A DNA stretch of 64,000 bases from Sphingobacterium sp. SGR-19 (GCF_011043555.1 NZ_JAAKGS010000006.1:124001-188000), one strand, 5' to 3'; shown: positions 7,997 through 16,721, counted from the first letter of the stretch. The notes: generated by a model from the letters alone, not told the origin. Program-made: numbers and translations.

Positions 7997-10345
7997 ATGA
8001 CAAAAAGATACAACAACAGGCTTTATCTAATAGCCTTACTCTATATATTTCCCCTTGCTTTGTTTTCGCAATCGTCCTTAAAAGGAAAGATCACAAAGCC
8101 AGATGGTAACCCTATCGCACAGGCCACCGTACTTATCGATGGTTCGGGTAAAGCCACCTCAACGGACGAGAACGGAGAATTTGCCTTTTCCGGTATATTA
8201 AACGGACGAATCACACTTATCACACGTGCCGTCGGCTATCAAACAAACAGGCAGTCGTTGGAAAGCGTGGGTAATAGCCCTGTGCACATCGTTTTACAGG
8301 AAGATAACCTGAACTTGAATGAAGTGGTAGTGAGTGCCACCCGATATGGTCTAGACCGACGTGAAGCTCCTGTGGTCGTGAATGTACTAGGTCCCAAGCT
8401 GTTCAATGCGACACAATCTGTAGCCATGTCGGAAACATTGAATTACCAACCAGGCGTCCGGGTTGAGAACAACTGCCAGAATTGCGGTTTTTCCCAAGTA
8501 CGGTTAAATGGTATGGAAGGAGCTTATTCCCAAATATTGGTTAACAGCCGCGCTGTATTCAGCGCGCTTAACAGTGTATACGGGTTAGATCAAATTCCAA
8601 CCAGTATGATAGACCGCATCGAAGTTGTACGAAGCGGTGGATCGGCATTATTTGGTGCAAATGCCATCGCGGGAACTATTAACATCATTACCAAAGACCC
8701 GATAGAAAACGATTGGCAGGTTAAATCCACGAATTCGTTGATCGATGGAAAAGCCTGGGATAATACAATCGATTTTAACACCTCTTTTGTAGAGGACGAT
8801 CTCATGACAGGTGTCACCTTCTATGGTATGCACCGTAATAGAGAAGCCTGGGACGCCAATGGAGATGGTTTTTCAGAAATTACGAAGATGCGCAATACGA
8901 CATTTGGTACCAAAGCGTTCTTTAAACCGTCAGAGTACGATAAAATCACGTTGGACTTGAGTGTGCTGAATGAATTTCGTCGAGGCGGCGATCGTTTGGA
9001 ACTAGCACCACATTTCACAGACATTACGGAGCAGTTACAAACAAATTCTTTCATCGGCGGCTTGACCTACGATCACTATTCAAAAGATTGGAAACATAAG
9101 ATATCGCTTTATGCTTCCGCTCAAAAAAGTGCACGCGACAGTTACTATGGTGGTTTAGGCGGATCGACAGATCGACAGGATAGCATCATTGCCGCGAATG
9201 CTTATGGGACCACCCGTGATTTCGCCATGGTGACTGGTGGACAGTATACCTACCACTTTGAAAAAGATATTTTCACCGCTGGCGTAGAGTTTACAGTTAA
9301 CAATACGGATGATGACATCCCCGGATACAGCAGAAGCATTGACCAAAAAACAAGAGGAATCGGTACTTACGCACAATATGAGTGGAAAGTGATCGATCCG
9401 CTAAAACTTTTACTTGGCGCACGTTATGATCATACACATGTCGATGGTAAATACGCGTTATTAAACCACGACCGGGCTTCGGAAGAGAATTTCGGTACGT
9501 TCAGCCCACGTTTTACTGTACTGTATGATATCACTGGAGAACTTCAATTTCGGGGGGGATATGCACGTGGATTCCGAGCCCCACAAGCATTCAACGAAGA
9601 TATGCATGTAACCTCCATAGGTGGTGACCAGGTTTTTGTTTTAATGGGACAAGATCTCGAAACGGAGTATTCCGATGCCTATACCGGTTCATTCAATTAT
9701 ACACGGAACTTCGGTCGCACACAAACGAGCTTATTGGTAGAAGGTTTTTATACGGATTTACACAATCCTTTTATAAATGTCATGACTTCAGAGGAAGACA
9801 ACATTATTTTGGAAGAAATGCGTAATGGCACGGGAGCTAAAGTATATGGTACCAATATCGAGTTGAGTGTGGCTCCATCGAATGCCTTAACCCTGCAGGC
9901 AGGAGGAACCATACAACGCACGAAATATAAAGAAGCCCAGGAGATTTTTGAAGGGGAAGATCCTTCAAACGATGTATATACTACCCGATTTGTACGTACT
10001 CCGAACGCTTATGGCTATCTAAACGTCAACATGAAACCCACATCGAGATTCGCTGTGGATATAACGGGCGTATATACAGGAAGCATGTTAGCCCCACACT
10101 ATCAGCCAGATGAAACCATGTTGCTTAAAACGACGCGAGATTTTATGGAAATGAACATACGCTTAGGTTATACATTACCTATAAGAAAAGAATTTAGCGT
10201 CGAACTGTTTGGAGGCATACAAAATATGTTTAATGCTTTCCAACGCGATTTCGATAGCGGGCCGTTACGGGATTCGGATTATGTTTATGGCCCTACGAAG
10301 CCACGGACGTATACCTTTGGCATCCGAATTGGGCATTTTCATTAA
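7997..10345 (+). CDS. TonB-dependent outer-membrane receptor with CxxC plug motif
   Basis: The 782-residue protein has a signal peptide ending near ALFSQ, a carboxypeptidase-regulatory-like domain (LKGKITKPDGNPIAQATVLI), a TonB-box-like NLNEVVVSATR, a plug with NNCQNCGFSQVRLNG (Cys160, Cys163) and IERV-type ending (MIDRIEVVRSGGSALFGANA), and a beta-barrel ending in IRIGHFH. It resembles vitamin/metal/siderophore receptors rather than SusC (no SusD partner). The cysteine pair, the His-rich neighbour upstream and the thioredoxin-fold protein downstream together hint at copper, zinc or another thiophilic metal, but the ligand is not shown by sequence. Confidence 0.9.
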   Translation: MTKRYNNRLYLIALLYIFPLALFSQSSLKGKITKPDGNPIAQATVLIDGSGKATSTDENGEFAFSGILNGRITLITRAVGYQTNRQSLESVGNSPVHIVLQEDNLNLNEVVVSATRYGLDRREAPVVVNVLGPKLFNATQSVAMSETLNYQPGVRVENNCQNCGFSQVRLNGMEGAYSQILVNSRAVFSALNSVYGLDQIPTSMIDRIEVVRSGGSALFGANAIAGTINIITKDPIENDWQVKSTNSLIDGKAWDNTIDFNTSFVEDDLMTGVTFYGMHRNREAWDANGDGFSEITKMRNTTFGTKAFFKPSEYDKITLDLSVLNEFRRGGDRLELAPHFTDITEQLQTNSFIGGLTYDHYSKDWKHKISLYASAQKSARDSYYGGLGGSTDRQDSIIAANAYGTTRDFAMVTGGQYTYHFEKDIFTAGVEFTVNNTDDDIPGYSRSIDQKTRGIGTYAQYEWKVIDPLKLLLGARYDHTHVDGKYALLNHDRASEENFGTFSPRFTVLYDITGELQFRGGYARGFRAPQAFNEDMHVTSIGGDQVFVLMGQDLETEYSDAYTGSFNYTRNFGRTQTSLLVEGFYTDLHNPFINVMTSEEDNIILEEMRNGTGAKVYGTNIELSVAPSNALTLQAGGTIQRTKYKEAQEIFEGEDPSNDVYTTRFVRTPNAYGYLNVNMKPTSRFAVDITGVYTGSMLAPHYQPDETMLLKTTRDFMEMNIRLGYTLPIRKEFSVELFGGIQNMFNAFQRDFDSGPLRDSDYVYGPTKPRTYTFGIRIGHFH

Positions 10346-10351
10346 AATACG

Positions 10352-10384
10352 TTGTAGAGACGTCCGTTTGTGGCGTCTCCACAA
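10352..10384. repeat. Short inverted repeat (GAGACG/CGTCTC hairpin)
   Basis: TTGTAGAGACG (10352-10362) pairs with CGTCTCCACAA (10374-10384) with one mismatch. It lies between the TonB receptor and the thioredoxin gene. GTAGAGACG hairpins are common intergenic palindromes in many bacteria; here it could also attenuate readthrough. No T-run follows. Confidence 0.5.
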
Positions 10385-10406
10385 TTTAAAAATAAGGAAC
10401 AATACA

Positions 10407-10883
10407 GTGATACGTCATATCGCCATCATAACCCTCTGTTTATTAGGATCCTTTTCCTTTGCACAACAAAGGGATACTGTTGACTGGTTATCGTTTGAAG
10501 AACTGTCAGACTCATTGGCTATCAAACCCAAAAAAGTTCTGTTGTTCTTTCATACCGACTGGTGTGCCTATTGCCGTAAAATGGAACGCGATGTTTTTAC
10601 CGATCGCGAGATTGTAAACGAACTCAATCAGCATTACTATGCCGTCAAATTTGATGCAGAGAGTGCGGATACAGTATATTTTGACGGGCAAATTATCACC
10701 AATGAAGTGAAGCAAAAGCGTATGGGACAATATCACGACATAGCCAAACTATTAGCCACCCGCAATGGTCAATTTACTTTTCCCACGACCTTGATTCTAG
10801 ATTCTGATTTTACCGTGCAACAACGATTTTTTCAGTATCTAGATAGAAAGAAGCTGTTGAACGTATTATCAACTGGTAAATAA
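10407..10883 (+). CDS. Secreted thioredoxin-fold protein (CxxC)
   Basis: The 158-residue protein starts at GTG 10407, preceded by AAGGAAC. A signal peptide (residues 1-20, ending SFAQ) is followed by a thioredoxin-like domain with HTDWCAYCRKME (Cys53, Cys56), a cis-Pro region FTFPTTLIL and a DUF255/thioredoxin_7-like layout. Expected role: periplasmic thiol-disulfide chemistry. It lies 61 nt after the TonB receptor on the same strand, so the two probably work together, for example keeping the receptor's CxxC or a metal chaperone reduced (inference). The longer frame back to 10209 overlaps the receptor gene and was not used. Confidence 0.85.
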   Translation: MIRHIAIITLCLLGSFSFAQQRDTVDWLSFEELSDSLAIKPKKVLLFFHTDWCAYCRKMERDVFTDREIVNELNQHYYAVKFDAESADTVYFDGQIITNEVKQKRMGQYHDIAKLLATRNGQFTFPTTLILDSDFTVQQRFFQYLDRKKLLNVLSTGK

Positions 10884-10928
10884 CCACGTCCGAAAGTATG
10901 CATTTAAGATACGCCCTATTCCTAGCGT

Positions 10929-11357
10929 CTAACTACTGATATAGTTTTGAAGTTGATCAATGGTCTGCTTTTGATCTTCGATAATATGTTTGACGATATC
11001 ACCGATGGAAATAATACCCATAACGGTATGATCTTCCACCACCGGCAAATGCCTGAATAGGTTGTTGGTCATCATTTCCATACAATTTTCAATTTTTTCG
11101 TCGGTGGTGATGGTTCGTGGGTTATGCGTCATAACCGCGTGAATCGGTGTGTCTTTGGAAGATTTACCTTGTAAGACGATTTTTCGAGCATAGTCACGCT
11201 CTGTGAAAATCCCAACCAGCGCATTTTCCTCCATAACCAACAACGCACTGATATTTTTTTCCATCATTATTTGCAAAGCTTCCAGTACGGAAGTGTTTTG
11301 GCTTACAGCGTGGATGACGGACGGCTTTCTCTCGAGGATGTGTTTTACGGTTTTCAT
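10929..11357 (-). CDS. Tandem CBS-domain protein
   Basis: The 142-residue protein is made of two CBS motifs (about residues 8-65 and 73-130) with ALLVMEENALVGIFTERDY and HLPVVEDHTVMGIISIGDI as the typical sheet-turn signatures. Such stand-alone CBS pairs bind adenine nucleotides (AMP, ATP, NAD) and act as energy sensors or partner regulators; the partner is unknown. The ATG at 11357 was preferred over an in-frame TTG at 11387. It converges on the thioredoxin gene with a 45-nt gap. Confidence 0.88.
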   Translation of the reverse strand: MKTVKHILERKPSVIHAVSQNTSVLEALQIMMEKNISALLVMEENALVGIFTERDYARKIVLQGKSSKDTPIHAVMTHNPRTITTDEKIENCMEMMTNNLFRHLPVVEDHTVMGIISIGDIVKHIIEDQKQTIDQLQNYISS

Positions 11358-11478
11358 AACAAATTGATTATTAACGCAATTAGACAAATAAAGATAGTTC
11401 TTTTTATCTAAATAAAAAAATCCATCTCACGAACCATGATATAAACAAAAGATCGCTTTAGAAGCTGCTTAAAGACGT

Positions 11479-11679
11479 TTAAAACACATAGGACATGACA
11501 ACATCACTATAGGTTATCTGCGGATTTCGACCAATATATGCGACACGAAACTCATATTCCTTCACCGGATCTAGCCCGGTTATCGTCACTTTGGATTTCG
11601 AGCTTACGACCCTATTCCAATCGGTACCGCTGTTTTTCTGTCGGTATTCATTGATAGGCAAGCACCCGTCTCCAGCTGT
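11479..11679 (-). pseudogene. Remnant C-terminus of a fibronectin type III-like surface protein
   Basis: About 65 codons read INEYRQKNSGTDWNRV, KVTITGLDPVKEYEFRV and AYIGRNP, which look like the end of an FnIII domain (GLxPxxxYxFRV signature). There is no signal peptide or credible start, and a stop (TAA) sits just upstream in frame, so this appears to be the decayed 3' end of a larger gene. The surrounding non-coding stretch 11358-11952 otherwise holds only the promoter element at 11885. Confidence 0.4.
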
Positions 11680-11884
11680 TTACTTTGAGTTCTGCGATAC
11701 GGTATACAAACACGATTATATTGCGAAAATAGGAACGTAATGACGAAACAAAATCTTCGCACCACCGACAAAACTTATTTTTTGTTTCGGAAATGAATAT
11801 GTTTAATCGTCTTACACAACGTAATACTGCGTCCTATAATTAGTCGCCGTTCTGCAAGCTATTCTAAAATTAGTATCATTTTCT

Positions 11885-11892
11885 TATTTTTG
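11885..11892 (+). promoter_or_regulatory. -7 element (TATTTTTG) for the FKBP-like pair
   Basis: TATTTTTG matches TAnnTTTG 61 nt before the ATG at 11953. No clear -33 element was found. Confidence 0.4.
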
Positions 11893-11952
11893 CTGTAGCA
11901 TTAAGGTATAAGCCTGCGTTCTATTGGTTAGAAAAGATATAAAAGATAAAAG

Positions 11953-12618
11953 ATGAAAACTCTATTTAAACCACTAATTGTATTATTATGTACCGCAGTT
12001 GCATTCAGTTCTTGTATGAAAGATGACAGTGCAGAGAGAGAGGCTGAGCAACGTCAGCAAGAAGAAGCGATTGCCGCTTCCTTAGCTGCGGATGAAATTA
12101 AGATTGAAGAATATCTACTAGATAATCCGTCTGAAGCCCCAGGAGGATGGCAGGAAGATGAGACGGAATACCCGCTCGCGCTCATTGGGAAAACGCCTAA
12201 AAGAGGGTTTTGGTTCGAGATTTTGGCAGAACCTACAGAAGAAGACGACGAAGACTATACGTACGAGCTTTCTAGTTCCGGAGGGATGGTTTGGCCGAAA
12301 GTAAAAGTCAACTATACTGCTTGGTTATTAGACGGTACAGAAGTTCAGTCTGAAGAAAATGGTGATTTTGATTTTGCCACCTTTAGATCCAATTCAAGCG
12401 TTTATAATGATGTATGGTTTGCAGCTTTTTTCCCAAAATCGATTCGATATAATGGTCAGGACTATCCTATCGGTGGATTAACTACAAAAGGCTTGAAAAA
12501 AGGAAGTAAAATCCGTGTGGTATCGCCGTCGCTCTGGTCTTATGGCGCTAACAAAGTAGGCGACATCCCAGCTAACTCACCATTAGTATATGAGTTTGAA
12601 GTATTAAGCATTCAGTAA
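11953..12618 (+). CDS. FKBP-type peptidyl-prolyl isomerase-like lipoprotein (1)
   Basis: The 221-residue protein has a lipobox FSSC (Cys21), a charged coiled linker (REAEQRQQEEAIAASLAADE) and a C-terminal FKBP-like domain with VKVNYTAWLLDGTEVQSE, GGLTTKGLKKGSKIRVVSPS and PANSPLVYEFEVL. Expected location is the outer or inner membrane facing the periplasm. The domain is divergent: the usual I/V-P-G-W pocket is replaced by VYNDVWFAAFFP, so isomerase activity is uncertain; it may be a chaperone. It is followed by a homologous gene 85 nt downstream, after a terminator. Confidence 0.82.
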   Translation: MKTLFKPLIVLLCTAVAFSSCMKDDSAEREAEQRQQEEAIAASLAADEIKIEEYLLDNPSEAPGGWQEDETEYPLALIGKTPKRGFWFEILAEPTEEDDEDYTYELSSSGGMVWPKVKVNYTAWLLDGTEVQSEENGDFDFATFRSNSSVYNDVWFAAFFPKSIRYNGQDYPIGGLTTKGLKKGSKIRVVSPSLWSYGANKVGDIPANSPLVYEFEVLSIQ

Positions 12619-12654
12619 TACAACAGTAAAAAATACAATAAAATAATAATATAC

Positions 12655-12692
12655 AAAGGGCGTGTCCAAAGTTTTTTAGACACGCTCTTTTC
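12655..12692 (+). terminator. Intrinsic terminator between the FKBP-like genes
   Basis: AAAGGGCGTGTC (12655-12666) pairs with GACACGCTCTTT (12679-12690), with one wobble. It ends only 12 nt before the second gene, so that gene may depend on readthrough or its own promoter. Confidence 0.75.
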
Positions 12693-12703
12693 TTAATCAA
12701 ACA

Positions 12704-13375
12704 ATGAAAAACCTTTCAAAATTCTTTTTCCTCTTCCTATTAGCCACAATAAGCATCATGTCCTGCAGTAAATCAGACGACAACAATACCGATTGGGGGG
12801 AAGAACAACGCCGTAGAGATTCCTTAAACCGAGTACGTATCGAAGCTTTATTAGAAGAACAAGCTCCCGAACTCAAAGCATTCGCTGAAACAAATTTTGG
12901 CGAAGATGCGCAATTTGACGATTCCACCGGCATCTGGTTCAAAATCCATGAACCAGGAGAAGAAGGATCATATACCAGATGGTTAGTCCCGAGTTCTGTG
13001 GGTGCCTTGGCTCTCGCCAGACCTACGGTCGAAGTAAAGTATTCAGGTAAATTATTGAACGGCGAGGTGTTTGATGAAACCTCCGCGAATGATCCGAAAG
13101 ATAAAACCCGTTCTTTCCAGATAGGCACTGATGGCATGGGTAGGGGATTAATTGCCGCTTGGAACCTTGCTTTTTACCCCAAACAGGTCCGGCTAAACGG
13201 AAATGATTATAATATCGGCGGACTTACCGAAAAAGGGCTTCAAAAGGGTACTGTTATTGAATTTGCAGCTCCTTCGCCTTACTGTTACGATAATATAGAA
13301 AACAAAGACGGAGAAGTTACTATTCCGGCAGATTCTCCCTTGCATTTTTATATTGAAGTGGTGGATATAAAGTAA
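12704..13375 (+). CDS. FKBP-type peptidyl-prolyl isomerase-like lipoprotein (2)
   Basis: The 223-residue paralogue of the preceding gene has a lipobox IMSC (Cys21), a charged helical linker (EEQRRRDSLNRVRIEALLEE) and an FKBP-like domain: VEVKYSGKLLNGEVFDETS, IAAWNLAFYPKQVRLNGNDY, GGLTEKGLQKGTVIEFAAPS and PADSPLHFYIEVVDI. It is closer to canonical FKBP than its neighbour (it retains the W and FDET positions). Expected role: periplasmic proline isomerisation or chaperoning. The pair most likely arose by tandem duplication followed by divergence. Confidence 0.85.
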   Translation: MKNLSKFFFLFLLATISIMSCSKSDDNNTDWGEEQRRRDSLNRVRIEALLEEQAPELKAFAETNFGEDAQFDDSTGIWFKIHEPGEEGSYTRWLVPSSVGALALARPTVEVKYSGKLLNGEVFDETSANDPKDKTRSFQIGTDGMGRGLIAAWNLAFYPKQVRLNGNDYNIGGLTEKGLQKGTVIEFAAPSPYCYDNIENKDGEVTIPADSPLHFYIEVVDIK

Positions 13376-13387
13376 CCTAGTTTACAC

Positions 13388-13433
13388 AAAAAACCAAAGC
13401 CCGCTGTGTGAATCAGCGGGCTTTGGTTTTTTT
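13388..13433 (+). terminator. Strong intrinsic terminator after the FKBP-like pair
   Basis: AAAACCAAAGCCCGCTG pairs perfectly with CAGCGGGCTTTGGTTTT around a 7-nt loop, followed by T residues. Confidence 0.92.
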
Positions 13434-13502
13434 CGGGTAAAATTCAAAAACTTGCAATATACGTGATTTATTTTTAAATTTACACGTAAAGAAAGAGCAA
13501 AG

Positions 13503-13751
13503 ATGAATACAAAACTTACGTTAAATTTAGACAAGCACATCATCGATCGTGCGAAGGACTACGCTAAAAGTAATCGCGTAAGCTTGTCGCAACTTATTGA
13601 AAATTATTTGGATTCATTAACAAATAAAAACGACAAGAAAGATGTTAAAGTTAGTCCTCTTGTAGAGAGTTTGACTGGCGTGATTCCACGCGAGAACGAA
13701 ACAGATTACAAAAAAGAATATTATGAATACTTAAATAAGAAATACTCTTGA
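13503..13751 (+). CDS. DUF6364-like ribbon-helix-helix antitoxin
   Basis: The 82-residue protein begins MNTKLTLNLDKHIIDRAKDY, continues RVSLSQLIENYLDSL and has a charged, flexible C terminus (ETDYKKEYYEYLNKKY). The pattern is a short beta-strand then two helices, as in RHH DNA-binding antitoxins of the DUF6364 type. Its stop codon overlaps the start of the PIN-domain gene (TGATG), the usual antitoxin-first arrangement. It should bind its own promoter and neutralise the downstream nuclease through its C-terminal tail. Confidence 0.82.
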   Translation: MNTKLTLNLDKHIIDRAKDYAKSNRVSLSQLIENYLDSLTNKNDKKDVKVSPLVESLTGVIPRENETDYKKEYYEYLNKKYS

Positions 13752-14161
13752 TGGACAGGCTTTTTATTGATACAAACATCGTTATCGATCTTTTACAAAA
13801 ACGCGAAAGTTTTTATGAAGAAGCTCAGGAACTGTTCACACTTGGAGACGATAAAAAAGTAAAACTATTTATATCGTCCTTGACTATAGCGAATGCACAC
13901 TTTTTGCTTTCTAAACATTACAATATGCATGATGCTCGAAAAATATTGGCTAAATTTAAAGTTTTGGTTGATGTTTTGCCCTTAGATGATAAAATAATCG
14001 AATTGGCATTAACATCGGATCAAAAAGATTTTGAAGACGCTATTCAATACTATACAGCAATTGAAAATAATACGGATATTATTATTACACGAAATAAGAA
14101 AGATTTTAAAAAACTTAATATTCCCATTTTAACAGCAAAGGAATATCTAAACCGAAAATAA
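13751..14161 (+). CDS. PIN-domain ribonuclease toxin (VapC-like)
   Basis: The 136-residue protein has PIN-domain acidic residues: Asp7 in FIDTNIVIDLL, the Asp96 region in DFEDAIQYY, and ITRNKKDF with Asp118. PIN toxins cut tRNA or other RNA using bound Mg2+. The ATG at 13751 overlaps the antitoxin stop by one base, indicating translational coupling. The reading frame can also start at TTG 13748. AT-rich codon use in both genes differs slightly from their GC-richer neighbour nadE, compatible with horizontal gain. nadE starts 13 nt downstream. Confidence 0.88.
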   Translation: MDRLFIDTNIVIDLLQKRESFYEEAQELFTLGDDKKVKLFISSLTIANAHFLLSKHYNMHDARKILAKFKVLVDVLPLDDKIIELALTSDQKDFEDAIQYYTAIENNTDIIITRNKKDFKKLNIPILTAKEYLNRK

Positions 14162-14174
14162 CAACCCTTACACA

Positions 14175-15821
14175 ATGAAGATAGCGCTTGCTCAACTGAA
14201 TTATCATATAGGCAACTTTACCGCCAACAACGAGAAAATTATCCATCATATTACGCGTGCCAAAGCCGATGGTGCTGATTTAATTGTTTTTGCAGAACTT
14301 GCGGTAGGTGGTTACCCTGCCAAGGATCTGCTGCGAAACACCCAATTTATACAACAGTGCACCAATAGCTTACAGGAAATTGCACAAGCTTGCCAAGGTA
14401 TTTATTGCATCATCGGTTCGCCTGTGACAAATACGGATCCGGAGGGCAAACCACTTTACAATGCCGCCGTGGTACTGGCGGACGGCCAAATTCAACACAT
14501 CTGTAAGAAAAGCTTATTACCGGATTACGACGTGTTTGATGAATACCGATACTTCGAACCTAACCGTTCTGCCTCTTGTATTGAAATCGCAGGAGAGAAG
14601 GTGGCACTAACGGTCTGCGAAGACTTGTGGGACGATGAGGTGTCAAACTCCTATGTAGGCGACTTAATGGCAGAATTGCGGAAGGAAAACCCCTCGCTTA
14701 TTATCAATATTGCTGCCTCCCCCTTTTCGTATACGCATTTCGACAATCGGATCAATGTATTAAAACGCAATGTCATTAAAGCGGGATGCCCTTTGGTATA
14801 TGTTAACCAGATTGGTGCACATGCCGATATTATTTTTGATGGCCGTTCGTTAGCGCTGGATAGAAATGGTAACATACTATCTGCATTAGAAGGCTTTTCG
14901 GAAGATTACACCGTAGTGGACATTTATGCCCAATCGCCGGCTACTACAAAAGACTTATCGGTAGAAAACCACGATAAACCATCGGAAATAGCGTTGATTC
15001 ACCAGGCGCTCCTTTTAGGAATCCGCGATTATTTTCAGAAGTCTGGCTTTAAAAGAGCAGTACTCGGCCTGTCAGGAGGATTGGACTCGGCAGTGGTTGC
15101 TGCTTTGGCCTGTGAAGCGCTCGGTGCAGAAAATGTCCTTGCCGTCCTGATGCCATCTGTCTATTCCAGTGAACACTCCCTCAAAGATGCTTTGGATTTG
15201 GTCGAAAACACCGGTTGTTCCTACCAAATTATCCCTATAAAAGACGTCGCAGAGGCTTTTGAACAAACGCTTTCCGAACCGTTCAGGGATCGCGCTCCTG
15301 ACCTTACCGAAGAAAATATACAAGCCCGTATTCGAGGAACAGTCCTCATGGCTCTTTCTAATAAATTTGGTCATATCCTATTAAACACGTCCAATAAGAG
15401 CGAAGCAGCCGTTGGATATGGAACATTATACGGCGATATGGCGGGTTCTTTAAGTGTAATTGGCGATGTATACAAAACCCAAGCTTATGCATTGGCAGGT
15501 TATATTAACCGTGAACGGGAAATCATCCCGGTAAATACCATCGTTAAACCGCCATCGGCAGAATTGCGCCCGGACCAAAAGGACTCCGATTCCTTACCCC
15601 CTTACGATATCTTAGACAGTATACTATATCAGCTTATTGAACTGGAAAAATCGGTGACAGCGGTTATCCAGTCGGGATTCGACGAGACGTTGGTAAAACG
15701 TATTGCCGGGTTATTAAACAATGCCGAGTTTAAGCGATTCCAAGCACCACCTATACTTCGGGTAAGCCCCAAAGCTTTCGGTAGTGGACGGGTCATGCCA
15801 TTGGTAGCGAAGTATTTTTAA
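14175..15821 (+). CDS. nadE: Glutamine-dependent NAD+ synthetase
   Basis: The 548-residue two-domain enzyme amidates nicotinic acid adenine dinucleotide to NAD+. Residues 1-250 form the nitrilase-type glutaminase with the catalytic triad visible as Glu41 (FAELAVGGYP), a Lys at 111-112 (CKKSLLPDYDVFDEYRYFEP) and Cys148 (LTVCEDLWDDE). Residues 270-548 form the ATP-dependent synthetase with the PP-loop LGLSGGLDSA (SGG at 300-302) and NTSNKSEAAVGYGTLYGDMAG. Length fits the Gln-dependent class (about 540-570). The gene follows the toxin-antitoxin pair closely but is functionally unrelated. Confidence 0.97.
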   Translation: MKIALAQLNYHIGNFTANNEKIIHHITRAKADGADLIVFAELAVGGYPAKDLLRNTQFIQQCTNSLQEIAQACQGIYCIIGSPVTNTDPEGKPLYNAAVVLADGQIQHICKKSLLPDYDVFDEYRYFEPNRSASCIEIAGEKVALTVCEDLWDDEVSNSYVGDLMAELRKENPSLIINIAASPFSYTHFDNRINVLKRNVIKAGCPLVYVNQIGAHADIIFDGRSLALDRNGNILSALEGFSEDYTVVDIYAQSPATTKDLSVENHDKPSEIALIHQALLLGIRDYFQKSGFKRAVLGLSGGLDSAVVAALACEALGAENVLAVLMPSVYSSEHSLKDALDLVENTGCSYQIIPIKDVAEAFEQTLSEPFRDRAPDLTEENIQARIRGTVLMALSNKFGHILLNTSNKSEAAVGYGTLYGDMAGSLSVIGDVYKTQAYALAGYINREREIIPVNTIVKPPSAELRPDQKDSDSLPPYDILDSILYQLIELEKSVTAVIQSGFDETLVKRIAGLLNNAEFKRFQAPPILRVSPKAFGSGRVMPLVAKYF

Positions 15822-16091
15822 TCTTTTTTTTCCGCAAAAAAAAATAGAAAAAAACTCGTCGCTGGGAAATCTTTGCATAGAGGGTACGTGCAAAGGCAAA
15901 TTTGTACAGATGCAAAGTTTCCAAGGCGACATTAACGTTTAAGGAGGGTCAATACAATTGCATGATCCCATCCTTAACACCAAAGGTCGCATCCGGATTT
16001 TTGAGGTATGTAGAATCTCATTCTTAGTACTATCCATTATCTCAAATATCCGCAGCGACGAGGTTTTGGTCCTTTTCACGGGGAAAAGAAC
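15822..16091 (+). repeat. Dispersed intergenic repeat, copy B (after nadE), with inverted terminal box
   Basis: It starts directly at the nadE stop. An A/T hairpin box is followed by a stem-loop: GTCGC (15858-15862) with GCGAC (15926-15930), then GGAAA with TTTCC and CTTTGCAT (15871-15878) with ATGCAAAG (15910-15917), then GTTTAAGGAGGG. At 16053-16091 a diverged inverted copy of the 5' box occurs: CAGCGACGAG is the exact complement of CTCGTCGCTG at 15855-15864, followed by TTTTGGT, CTTTT and AAAAG. The whole looks like a MITE of about 270 bp. Confidence 0.75.
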
Positions 16092-16157
16092 ATAAAAATT
16101 ACTTTAAACCTTCTATCAATTCACTTGTCTAATACCATACTAAAACAAGAGGTTATT

Positions 16158-16721
16158 ATGAATACGATAAAATATATTTTCCTGTTGGGTGTTGTGGCCA
16201 TCCTTGCTTCCTGTGCTTCTGTGAAGTATAATACCACGCGAGTGCAGCACCAGGATTTTGGCCAATACAAAACGTATAGCTGGCTTCCACCTGTGGATTC
16301 GCTGTCTAAAAATTATTTTAACAATGATATTGCCAAAAGCAATATCCTGAATGCTGCCAATAAGGAATTGGAAGCATTAGGTATGCAATATTCCAAAGAC
16401 AACCCGGATATTCTTTTTCGCTATGTCACGATTGTGAATAACAAAAGCCGTATGGTATATAGCCCATCTTACGGATGGGGTGGCTGGGGTCCTTGGGGTA
16501 TGGGTTGGGGCTGGGGAATGGGCTGGGGTGGTTACAGCTATCCTGTAGGTCATGAAAAATACCGTTATGCTCACCTCATTATAGAGGCAGTGGATAGACG
16601 AACCAACAGTGTTATATGGCAAGCTAGGGGTTCATCTGAGGTTAAATCTCCCGAAAAGACCATTAATAAACTTCCACAGATTGTCAACGGAATATTCAAA
16701 CAGTATCCGATACAGAAATAA
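16158..16721 (+). CDS. DUF4136-family lipoprotein
   Basis: The 187-residue protein has a signal peptide with lipobox LASC, the DUF4136 core (DFGQYKTYSWLP near the N terminus) and a Gly/Trp-rich loop of GWG repeats before HEKYRYAHLIIEAVDRRTN and VIWQARGSSE. Family members are periplasm-facing lipoproteins of unknown function. The ATG at 16158, preceded by AAGAGG, gives a normal lipoprotein signal; the upstream frame start at 16125 does not. Confidence 0.86.
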   Translation: MNTIKYIFLLGVVAILASCASVKYNTTRVQHQDFGQYKTYSWLPPVDSLSKNYFNNDIAKSNILNAANKELEALGMQYSKDNPDILFRYVTIVNNKSRMVYSPSYGWGGWGPWGMGWGWGMGWGGYSYPVGHEKYRYAHLIIEAVDRRTNSVIWQARGSSEVKSPEKTINKLPQIVNGIFKQYPIQK

